Below are positions 32,577 to 39,478 of a stretch of DNA of 46,484 bases, piece by piece. Under the pieces are notes generated by a model, which saw nothing but the letters and a program-made list of their open reading frames with translations, searched no databases and had not been told where the DNA came from. Source of the DNA: Anaerolineae bacterium (GTDB taxonomy: Bacteria; Chloroflexota; Anaerolineae; Aggregatilineales; UBA2796); contig JANWYI010000008.1 of the NCBI GenBank assembly GCA_025055255.1, forward strand, positions 23,065-69,548, in the 5' to 3' direction. Positions within the stretch are counted from its first letter, which is position 1; the number at the start of each line of letters is the position of its first letter. The position numbers were made by a program, and so were the translations under genes.

Positions 32577-34929
32577 AAGGTGTCCAGATGTTCTTGACCT
32601 GTGTCGCAGCGCGCAGGAAGACCTGCCCTTCGCCTTGCCTGCGGTCAAACCAGTTGCGCAGAGTTGCCTCTGCCCAAGTGCGCTTCAAGTTGCTGACTGA
32701 GGCAGCTTCGACGAGCTTCACGCCTTCAGGCGTGCCAAAATACCACACAGCGTCCACATCTTCGTGTTCAGCGAGCGTTTTTGCTAGGACGTCGCGCTTG
32801 CCTGTGACGACGTTCACCACGCCGTCTGGCACATCTGATGTCTCCAACACTTGGTAAAAGTCTGTGGCAACCAGCGGATACGCCTCAGATGGCACAATTA
32901 CGACTGTGTTGCCCATTGCAATCGCAGGCGCCATCAGTGAGACAAAGTTGAGCAATGGCGACTCATCAGGACACAAAATGCCGATTACGCCGATTGGCTC
33001 AGGGATAGCTAGGACGATTCCGCGCAGTGGCGTACTGTGCACCAGACCATCGTACTTGTCTGCCCAGGCTGCATAAGTGAACAGCCGTTGCAATGCTGCT
33101 TGGACTTCGCCTGTGCCGTCTCTACCTGTCAGCGCGCTTAAGCGTGCCGCAAATTCTGCTGAACGCGCTGCAAGGTTCTCTGCGATGTAATAGAGAATCT
33201 GAGCGCGCTGATGACCGTGCGTGAACTGCCAACTTGCTGCTGCGTGCGCTGCTTCAACAGCATTGCGAATATCTTTGCGGTTGCCTTCGCCAACCTCGCC
33301 TAACAAATGACCGTCAGCGCTGCGCACAGGCAAGCTGTAGCCGCTATCTGGGCGAACTTGCTTGCCGCCAATGAATAGCTTGGGCGTGCGATCAATCGCA
33401 ATGACTGGGAATGCATACGCAGCGGCTGTGTTTGTGCCAGTTGGCGCACATTCCGAGGGACTTGTGCGCATTTTGAGATATTCATACATGCCTTCGCGCC
33501 CGCCTTCGCGTCCGTAGCCGCTTTCACGGTAGCCGCCAAAGCCTGAGGCAGCATCGAACAGATTTGTGGCATTGATCCAGACTGTGCCAGCTTTGACCTT
33601 GCGCGCGATGTCGAGTGAGAGGTTAAGGTTGTCTGACCAGATTGAGGCGGCTAAGCCGTAAGGTGTGTTGTTGGCGAGCGCAACTGCTTCCGCAGGCGTG
33701 CGGAAGGTCATCACTACGAGAACAGGTCCGAAGATTTCCACTTGCGCAATAGTAGACGAAGGAGCGACATTTGTAAAGAGGGAAGGTGGGAAAAAGTAGC
33801 CTTCAGCTGGACAAGCAGTGGAAGGTTGCCATAGCTGAGCGCCTTCAGCAATGCCTTGTGCCACTAACGCTTGAATTTTTTGCAGCTGCACAGGCGCAAT
33901 AATTGCGCCGATATCCACAGCCTTATCGAGCGGATCGCCGATGCGCAACTTTTCCATGCGCGCCTTCAATTTACTCACCAAACGCTCAGCAACATTCTCT
34001 TGCACCAGTAAGCGCGAGCCAGCACAACAGACTTGCCCTTGGTTGAACCAAATTGCATCCACCACGCCTTCCACAACGCTATCTAGGTCAGCATCCTCAA
34101 AAACGATGAACGGCGACTTGCCGCCTAGCTCCAGTGAGAGTTTTTTGCCACTGCCTGCAGTCCTTTGACGGATAATTCGCCCGACCTCAGTTGAACCAGT
34201 AAAAGCAATTTTGTCTACATCGGGATGTGCCACGAGCTGTGCGCCGACTTGTCCGTCACCTGTGATGATGTTCACAACACCTGCAGGCAAGCCGATATCT
34301 TCACACAACTCGGCGAAGCGAATAGCTGTGATTGAGGTGAACTCAGCAGGCTTCAGCACGACCGTACAGCCTGCGGCTAGTGCCGGCGCGATCTTCCACG
34401 CTAACATCAGCAGTGGAAAGTTCCACGGAATGATTTGTCCGCAGACGCCAACAGCTTCCATATCTGGAAACTCGCTCTCCAGCAGCTGTGCCCAGCCCGC
34501 ATGATGATAGAAATGCCGCGCTACAAGCGGGATATCAATGTCGCGCGTCTCGCGGATTGGCTTGCCATTATCCAGCGTTTCCAGCACAGCGAACAGACGC
34601 GAGTGACGCTGAATGCCACGCGCTAAGGCGTAGAGATAGCGCGCGCGTTCCCAGCTCGATAGCGCGCGCCACGCAGGTAACGCTGCACGCGCTGCACGGA
34701 CTGCAGCATCCACGTCCTCAGCTGAGGCTTGCACGATGCGCGTCAGCGGCTTACCTGTGGCAGGATTAACGCTCTCAAAGGTCTGAGCGCCACGTATCCA
34801 TTGCCCGTTGATGTACATCGGCAAGCTCTCACCATGAGAGGCTATCCAAGCGTAGGCTGCTGCGGCTGACTCAGGCGCCTCGCCGTAGGGTAAGGTCTCG
34901 AAGAGTTCAGAGAGCGTCGGTTTCCTCAT
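32566..34929 (-). CDS. ALDH16-type double-domain aldehyde dehydrogenase
   Basis: 787 residues made of two ALDH folds. The first (about 38-490) is complete: PWN with N170, LELGGKSP with the general base E267, and GQVCCAG with the catalytic thiol expected at C301. The second (about 510-787) is a shorter ALDH-like fold (YAAWADKYDG, IPEPIGVIGILCPDESPLLNFVSLMAPAIAMGNTVV, DVDAVWYFG) with no catalytic Cys. This order is that of ALDH16: bacterial members are active, vertebrate ones have lost the Cys. The second domain is thought to help dimerisation. The natural aldehyde is unknown. Four-base overlap with the kinase gene upstream, 11 bases with birA downstream. Confidence 0.9.
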   Translation of the reverse strand: MRKPTLSELFETLPYGEAPESAAAAYAWIASHGESLPMYINGQWIRGAQTFESVNPATGKPLTRIVQASAEDVDAAVRAARAALPAWRALSSWERARYLYALARGIQRHSRLFAVLETLDNGKPIRETRDIDIPLVARHFYHHAGWAQLLESEFPDMEAVGVCGQIIPWNFPLLMLAWKIAPALAAGCTVVLKPAEFTSITAIRFAELCEDIGLPAGVVNIITGDGQVGAQLVAHPDVDKIAFTGSTEVGRIIRQRTAGSGKKLSLELGGKSPFIVFEDADLDSVVEGVVDAIWFNQGQVCCAGSRLLVQENVAERLVSKLKARMEKLRIGDPLDKAVDIGAIIAPVQLQKIQALVAQGIAEGAQLWQPSTACPAEGYFFPPSLFTNVAPSSTIAQVEIFGPVLVVMTFRTPAEAVALANNTPYGLAASIWSDNLNLSLDIARKVKAGTVWINATNLFDAASGFGGYRESGYGREGGREGMYEYLKMRTSPSECAPTGTNTAAAYAFPVIAIDRTPKLFIGGKQVRPDSGYSLPVRSADGHLLGEVGEGNRKDIRNAVEAAHAAASWQFTHGHQRAQILYYIAENLAARSAEFAARLSALTGRDGTGEVQAALQRLFTYAAWADKYDGLVHSTPLRGIVLAIPEPIGVIGILCPDESPLLNFVSLMAPAIAMGNTVVIVPSEAYPLVATDFYQVLETSDVPDGVVNVVTGKRDVLAKTLAEHEDVDAVWYFGTPEGVKLVEAASVSNLKRTWAEATLRNWFDRRQGEGQVFLRAATQVKNIWTPYGE

Positions 34930-36074
34930 GTTTGACTATCACTTTCGGTTTGATGCTTCGTACTGTGCTTCGCTTGGCGCGGCAAAGTGACGCGAAACGT
35001 GCTACCTTTTCCAACAGCTGTCTCAACATGGATTGTGCCTTGGTGCTGCTCTACGATAGCCTTTACGATTGCCAAGCCTAAGCCTGTGCCGTCTTCTTTA
35101 CGATAGGCAGGTTGCGGAATACGGTAGAATTTATCAAAAATATACGGTAGTTCCTCTTGCGGAATGCCCAAACCAGTGTCACGCACAGCAATGCTGAACG
35201 TCTCTGACGCTACTTCCACATGCACCTCCACACTGCCTTGCTCAGTGTACTTAATCGCATTGGAAACTAAGTTACCGAGTGTGCGGCAGATAGCATGGCG
35301 CTCAACTTCCACAATTGCGTCTTCTTCAGGCAGATAGACTGCAAAACTCAGCTGCTTATTCTCTGCTTGCAGCTCAAAGCCAACCAGTGCTTCTTGAATC
35401 AAGGTTCGCAAGCTAGTTGGTGCGTAATTAGGCGGCGTGCCTGACGTCAAGCGCGTGAGGTCGAGCAGGTCAGAGATCATCGTTAACATGAAGCCTGCTT
35501 TTCGTTCAATAACTGTGACCAGTTCCGACTGTTCGTTAGTCAGTCCTGTCTCGCGCAGCATGTCAGCTGCGCTCAGAATTAGACCGAGTGGATTTTTTAG
35601 ATCGTGTGACACAGCACGGACGAAGCGACTTTTAGCCTCATCAAGTGCCTTGAGCTGGTCAAGCTGCGCAGCGCGCAGCATCTCTAACTCGCGCTGGTGC
35701 CGATACAAGCTGATATGTGTCCGAACGCGCGCCAAAACTTCCTGCGCATGGATTGGCTTAGTGATGTAGTCAATGGCGCCGACGTTGAAAGCGCGCACTT
35801 TGTCTAACCGACTATCTGAGGCGCTGATAAAAATGACTGGCACGTCGCGTGTGCGCGAGTCAGCTTTGATGCGCTGACACACCTCAAAGCCATCCATGCT
35901 TGGCATGTAAACGTCGAGCAGCACTAGGTCGAAGGCGTGCTGGTTGAGCAGTGCAAGCGCAGTCGCACCGTCTTCTGCTTCAAAGACTGTGTAACCTTGA
36001 TTGGCGAGCATGGAATGTAGCACTGAGCGATTTTGAGCCGCGTCATCCGCCACGAGAATAATGCCACTCGGCAT
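34926..36074 (-). CDS. Response-regulator/histidine-kinase hybrid (REC-HisKA-HATPase)
   Basis: 382 residues. Residues 1-120 are a receiver domain (acidic D10/D11, phosphoacceptor D54 in LLDVYMPSMDG, K106 in YITKPIH). A coiled linker leads to HisKA with H157 in AVSHDLKNPLG, then the ATPase with the N box NLVSNAIKYTEQG, DTGLGIP and GTGLGLAIV. No membrane segment, so it is a cytoplasmic kinase whose activity is probably set by phosphorylation of its own receiver, passing signals from another kinase. No separate output regulator lies next to it. Confidence 0.93.
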   Translation of the reverse strand: MPSGIILVADDAAQNRSVLHSMLANQGYTVFEAEDGATALALLNQHAFDLVLLDVYMPSMDGFEVCQRIKADSRTRDVPVIFISASDSRLDKVRAFNVGAIDYITKPIHAQEVLARVRTHISLYRHQRELEMLRAAQLDQLKALDEAKSRFVRAVSHDLKNPLGLILSAADMLRETGLTNEQSELVTVIERKAGFMLTMISDLLDLTRLTSGTPPNYAPTSLRTLIQEALVGFELQAENKQLSFAVYLPEEDAIVEVERHAICRTLGNLVSNAIKYTEQGSVEVHVEVASETFSIAVRDTGLGIPQEELPYIFDKFYRIPQPAYRKEDGTGLGLAIVKAIVEQHQGTIHVETAVGKGSTFRVTLPRQAKHSTKHQTESDSQT

Positions 36075-36087
36075 ACGCGCGTTTCCC

Positions 36088-36489
36088 TCACTGTAACTTG
36101 CTTTCAGATAGAACAGTGTAGCCTTCTAGCCGCAGCGCGCGGCAAGCGCGCTCCAAACTGGCATGGCGCACAAGGATGTAGTCAGTGTTGTAGGTCGAAA
36201 TGGCGAAAATGGTGATGCCAACGGCAGCGAGCGTTGCGCTGATGCCTGCTAAAATGCCTGTCAATCCGAATTCCAGTGTACCTTCTACTTTCAAAGCACT
36301 CAGATCACCCTCACGTGGAACGCCGAGCGGCACGGCTGACTCAGCGCAAACGACCGAGAGCTCATCAGCTGTGCGCACAAACGCCACGAGGCTGCCGCTT
36401 GCCCAGCTTGGCAACGGCGAATCAGGCGGCAATTGACAAACCGCGAAACGGTCAGGCAAGACGCTTAGAGTGAGACCAGTTGGTTGCAT
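36088..36489 (-). CDS. ACT-domain protein (ACT_7/CASTOR-like)
   Basis: 133 residues. The N-terminal half (MQPTGLTLSVLPDRFAVCQLPPDSPLPSW) and the C-terminal half (LEFGLTGILAGISATLAAVGITIFAISTYNTDYILV) match small bacterial proteins with paired ACT folds, which usually bind amino acids; no enzyme domain is attached. The ATG at 36489 has GAGG eight bases upstream; an in-frame start at 36585 adds a stretch without resemblance. First gene of the minus-strand set ACT - kinase - aldh16 - birA - unknown, 13 bases from the next gene. Divergent from nrfH, so the FNR-like sites may affect it as well. Confidence 0.85.
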   Translation of the reverse strand: MQPTGLTLSVLPDRFAVCQLPPDSPLPSWASGSLVAFVRTADELSVVCAESAVPLGVPREGDLSALKVEGTLEFGLTGILAGISATLAAVGITIFAISTYNTDYILVRHASLERACRALRLEGYTVLSESKLQ

Positions 36490-36604
36490 TGGATAAGCCT
36501 CGCGCTGCACAGAGATTTCTATAAATCTATCATGCTTTTTGTGTGCTGCGTCGCAAAAAAGTGTATCAAACTTAACTGCCCACAATTTTAAGCGCTCCCA
36601 AGAC

Positions 36605-36620
36605 TTTGATCTGCGTCAAA
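36605..36620. promoter_or_regulatory. FNR-like palindrome 1
   Basis: TTTGATCTGCGTCAAA: arms TTTGA and TCAAA separated by six bases. Against the FNR/DNR consensus TTGATnnnnATCAA it reads TTGATctgcGTCAA, one mismatch. FNR-type proteins switch on nitrite and nitrate respiration genes when oxygen falls. Confidence 0.6.
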
Positions 36621-36625
36621 GACGG

Positions 36626-36641
36626 CTTGACCGCTCTCAAG
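36626..36641. promoter_or_regulatory. FNR-like palindrome 2
   Basis: CTTGA, six bases, TCAAG: a perfect 5-bp inverted repeat with the same 5-6-5 layout. Its centre is exactly 21 bases from that of palindrome 1, two DNA turns, so two dimers would sit on the same face. Confidence 0.5.
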
Positions 36642-36687
36642 CTACCCTAGCATCAAAGGCATGGACATTCACAGGCGGCACATTGAA

Positions 36688-36703
36688 TGTGACGAAAGTC
36701 ACT
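36688..36703. promoter_or_regulatory. CRP/FNR-type palindrome 3, shared with the ccm promoter
   Basis: TGTGACGAAAGTCACT: half-sites TGTGA and TCACT six bases apart, as in CRP or HcpR sites. The related sequence CGTGATGAACGTCACT lies before ccmE at 38860-38875. The common core is GTGAYGAAMGTCACT. Confidence 0.6.
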
Positions 36704-36855
36704 GTGAATAAATCCGAATCTCACTGTACTTCCGTGAACAATAAGCATATCTTGAGTGTAGTGATTAGAAATTGCTTATGAAAGGTGTTGCCCAAAAGAC
36801 CCTAAATGCACGCTTATATACAGCATTGGTCACAAGGACTTCTGAGAGGACATTT

Positions 36856-37359
36856 ATGAGTGAAGCACTGAATGTATCGCCACAAGTCACGGCGTATGGC
36901 AAGGTTCGTAGGCGTATCCCTTTTCCGATCATGCTGATTCTGGCAGGAATGCTTGGCTGCATCATCGGACTAGGCAGTTTCACCTTCATCTATGCGAAGG
37001 GCTACTCATACCTGACCGACGATCCAAATGCCTGCGCCAATTGTCACGTCATGCGTGACGTTTTCACAGCTTGGACGCGCAGCAGTCATCGCAGCGTGGC
37101 GACATGCAATGATTGTCATACGCCGCACGATAGCCTAGTGAGCAAGTACTTTTCAAAGGCGCGCAACGGCTTTAACCATGCGCTTGCTTTCACCACAGGC
37201 AACTTTCATGAGCCGATCCGTGCCAGCACCTATAACCGTGACATTGCGCGCGAGAACTGCATGTCTTGCCATGCTGCTGTGACAAGCCAAATGAGCCATG
37301 TTGGTGGCGAGGCAACTGACTGTCTCGCGTGCCACTCTCGCGTTGGTCATGACGAATAA
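36856..37359 (+). CDS. nrfH: Cytochrome c nitrite reductase membrane subunit NrfH
   Basis: A tetrahaem, NapC/NirT-family quinol dehydrogenase that feeds electrons from menaquinol to NrfA. 167 residues: N-terminal membrane helix (about 24-46), then four CXXCH haem sites at C60-H64 (CANCH), C84-H88 (CNDCH), C135-H139 (CMSCH) and C156-H160 (CLACH). The ATG at 36856 follows GAGAGGA; an upstream in-frame start at 36772 lacks one and adds a non-conserved stretch. 21 bases before nrfA, clearly one operon. Confidence 0.95.
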   Translation: MSEALNVSPQVTAYGKVRRRIPFPIMLILAGMLGCIIGLGSFTFIYAKGYSYLTDDPNACANCHVMRDVFTAWTRSSHRSVATCNDCHTPHDSLVSKYFSKARNGFNHALAFTTGNFHEPIRASTYNRDIARENCMSCHAAVTSQMSHVGGEATDCLACHSRVGHDE

Positions 37360-37380
37360 GATCGTAAGGAGATATTTTTC

Positions 37381-38730
37381 ATGAGTACGCAAGAACCGAA
37401 ACGTAGCACACAATTCTTTCTGCTGACAGGCGCTTTTCTACTCGGTGGCGTCGTGATGGTGGCGCTTGCCTTGCTGCTGCTGAACATCAACACGCGGCAA
37501 GTGGAAGGCGCTATTTCACCAGCACGCATCGTTGAGATCGCCGAAAACGAGATGGATCCAGCTGTCTGGGGACAAAATTTCCCAAGCCAATATCATTCCT
37601 TCATGAAAACGAAAATTGACAACATGCCAACCAAGTACGGTGGCAGTCAGCCAATTGACAAGCTGGAAAAGTACCCTGTGCTGCGCCGTCTATGGGCAGG
37701 CATGCCTTTCAGCGCCGATCACAAAGAAGATCGTGGACATTACTACGCTCAAATCGATCAAAGACAGACAGCCCGCAATCGCGTAGTCAAAGAAGACGGA
37801 ACAGTCACCTATAAGCAACCCGGCGCTTGCATTAACTGCCACGGCGGCGAGGCGCCTATACTAATCGCTGAGCTAGGCTGGGAAAAGTTCAATAGCACGC
37901 CTTATGCTGAGCTAGTTGATCGTGTGCAGCACGGCGGCACTTGCAACGACTGCCACGATCCTAAGACGATGCAGCTGCGCATCTCGCGTCCGGCGTTCAT
38001 CAATGCAATGGCAGCGCGCGGCATTGACGTTAACAACGCCACACGCCAGGAAATGCGCTCGTATGTCTGCGCGCAGTGCCATGTCGAGTACTACTTTGCA
38101 GGCGATAAGAAAATCCTGACCTTCCCTTGGCTGAACGGTCTGAACATTGACGAGATCGATCAGTACTACACAGATATCGGCTTTAAGGACTGGACACATC
38201 CTGATACTGGCGCGCCGATGATCAAGATTCAGCACCCTGAGTTTGAGCTATTCACGACTGGCATTCACTACAAGTCAGGCGTTAGCTGCGCCGATTGCCA
38301 CATGCCTTACGTGCGCGAAGGCTCGCTCAAGGTCACAGATCACTGGATTCGTTCGCCTATTCATAACATCAACAATGCTTGTCAAACCTGTCACAAGCAG
38401 GATGAAAAGGCGCTGCTAGAGCGCATCAGCACCATTCAAGACCGAACGGCAAAATTGCTGCATGACGCCGAAGCTGCATTGGTTGATGCTATTGACGCAA
38501 TTAAAGCGGCTAGGGAAGCAGGTGCAACTGACGACGCACTGAAAGAGGCGCTCTGGTTGCATCGCCGCGCACAAATGCGCTGGGACTTCATCTTCAGCGA
38601 GAACAGCACAGGCTTCCACAGTTCGCAAGAGTCAGCACGCATTTTGGCTGATGCAATCAACCTAGCGCGCCAAGCACAGATCGCTGCTATCAAGCTCACG
38701 CCGCAAAAAGTGCAGGCGAGTGCCGAATAG
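37381..38730 (+). CDS. nrfA: Cytochrome c nitrite reductase NrfA (pentahaem, CXXCH active-site haem)
   Basis: Reduces nitrite to ammonium with six electrons, outside the membrane. 449 residues with an N-terminal signal/anchor (12-35). Haem sites: C150-H154 (CINCH), C188-H192 (CNDCH), C230-H234 (CAQCH, followed by VEYYF), C303-H307 (CADCH), C334-H338 (CQTCH). The VEYY stretch and K282-x-Q284 match residues known to bind Ca2+ in the family, and H296 in GIHYKSG is at the place of the active-site His. The first haem motif is CXXCH where most NrfA proteins have CXXCK. A strong ribosome site (AAGGAG) precedes the ATG. Confidence 0.95.
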   Translation: MSTQEPKRSTQFFLLTGAFLLGGVVMVALALLLLNINTRQVEGAISPARIVEIAENEMDPAVWGQNFPSQYHSFMKTKIDNMPTKYGGSQPIDKLEKYPVLRRLWAGMPFSADHKEDRGHYYAQIDQRQTARNRVVKEDGTVTYKQPGACINCHGGEAPILIAELGWEKFNSTPYAELVDRVQHGGTCNDCHDPKTMQLRISRPAFINAMAARGIDVNNATRQEMRSYVCAQCHVEYYFAGDKKILTFPWLNGLNIDEIDQYYTDIGFKDWTHPDTGAPMIKIQHPEFELFTTGIHYKSGVSCADCHMPYVREGSLKVTDHWIRSPIHNINNACQTCHKQDEKALLERISTIQDRTAKLLHDAEAALVDAIDAIKAAREAGATDDALKEALWLHRRAQMRWDFIFSENSTGFHSSQESARILADAINLARQAQIAAIKLTPQKVQASAE

Positions 38731-38752
38731 TCGCCGCTGCGTCGGCTTGTGC

Positions 38753-38776
38753 AAGGGACGGCATACGCCGTCCCTT
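38753..38776 (+). terminator. Terminator after nrfA
   Basis: AAGGGACGGC (38753-38762) pairs perfectly with GCCGTCCCTT (38767-38776), 10 bp, loop ATAC, then one further T. It separates nrfHA from the ccm operon, which has its own control site, so the two units are probably transcribed separately. Confidence 0.7.
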
Positions 38777-38859
38777 TGGCTGCCCAGAAGTATTGCTTAT
38801 TGCTCGCGCCTAACGCTGAATTCTCTCGCTTATAACAAATGATGCTTGTCAGCATCGGT

Positions 38860-38875
38860 CGTGATGAACGTCACT
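38860..38875. promoter_or_regulatory. CRP/FNR-type palindrome before the ccm operon
   Basis: CGTGATGAACGTCACT: half-sites CGTGA and TCACT with six bases between. It shares the core GTGAYGAAMGTCACT with the site at 36688-36703 before nrfH. A weak -10-like TACCAT at 38898-38903 lies 22 bases downstream, mirroring the 21-base gap at nrfH. Confidence 0.55.
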
Positions 38876-38933
38876 ACGCTCAGTCGGCGCGCCGTCTTAC
38901 CATACAAGCAGAGCTGAACGGAGGATCGAAAAA

Positions 38934-39467
38934 ATGACCCAAATTGCTTGGGAAAAGCCTGAAAACACATCTGAGGAAGCTATTCGCAGTGGCGTTCAAT
39001 GGAAGTACCTGATCGGGTTAATCGTGCTGTTCATCGGCATCGGCTATTTGATCATGCAGGGCACGGTTAGCGGCGCGCGCTATTTTATCAGCGTGGATGA
39101 GCTGCTGAACGGCGATTACGTCGGCAAAACTGTGCGTATCAGCGGCGCTGTGATCGGTGAGAGCATTCGCTACGATCCGCAGAACCTGATCATTGACTTC
39201 ACTATTGCCAACATCCCAAATGAGACCAAAGACCTTGCCCGTGCGCTGCACGAGGCAGTCTATGATCCGAAGGCGACGCGCTTAGCTGTCCATGTACGCA
39301 ATCAAGTTAAGCCTGATCTGCTGCAGAATGAGGCACAGGCAATTTTGACAGGCAAACTCGGCACTGATGGCGTCTTTTACGCGACTGAAGTACTGCTGAA
39401 ATGTCCAAGCCGCTATGAAGAGATCGCGCCGAACCAAGCTATCGCCGATCCATTGGCAAGAAAGTGA
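38934..39467 (+). CDS. ccmE: Cytochrome c maturation haem chaperone CcmE, CXXXY variant
   Basis: Holds haem on the outer face of the membrane before CcmF/H attach it to apocytochrome. 177 residues: one helix (about 25-42), then the OB-fold (GARYFISVDELLNGDYVGKTVRISGAVI, VLTG-like AILTGKLGTDGVFYATEVLLKC). Canonical CcmE binds haem through His in HXXXY; here it is C157-PSR-Y161. The Cys form is known from archaea and some deltaproteobacteria (System I*). Ribosome site GGAGG about 10 bases upstream of the ATG. First gene of the ccm operon. Confidence 0.93.
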   Translation: MTQIAWEKPENTSEEAIRSGVQWKYLIGLIVLFIGIGYLIMQGTVSGARYFISVDELLNGDYVGKTVRISGAVIGESIRYDPQNLIIDFTIANIPNETKDLARALHEAVYDPKATRLAVHVRNQVKPDLLQNEAQAILTGKLGTDGVFYATEVLLKCPSRYEEIAPNQAIADPLARK

Positions 39468-39478
39468 GCATGTAGGCG

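Larger units (their letters stand above)
36490..36855 (+). promoter_or_regulatory. Control region between the ACT gene and nrfH
   Basis: 366 bases without a gene. It holds three CRP/FNR-type inverted repeats (listed separately) and a possible -10, TGTACT at 36725-36730, which would put the third repeat near -41, the class II activator position. The last bases before nrfH carry GAGAGGA (36844-36850), the ribosome site that fixes the nrfH start at 36856. Upstream of 36600 I see only A/T-rich sequence that probably serves the ACT gene. Confidence 0.55.
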
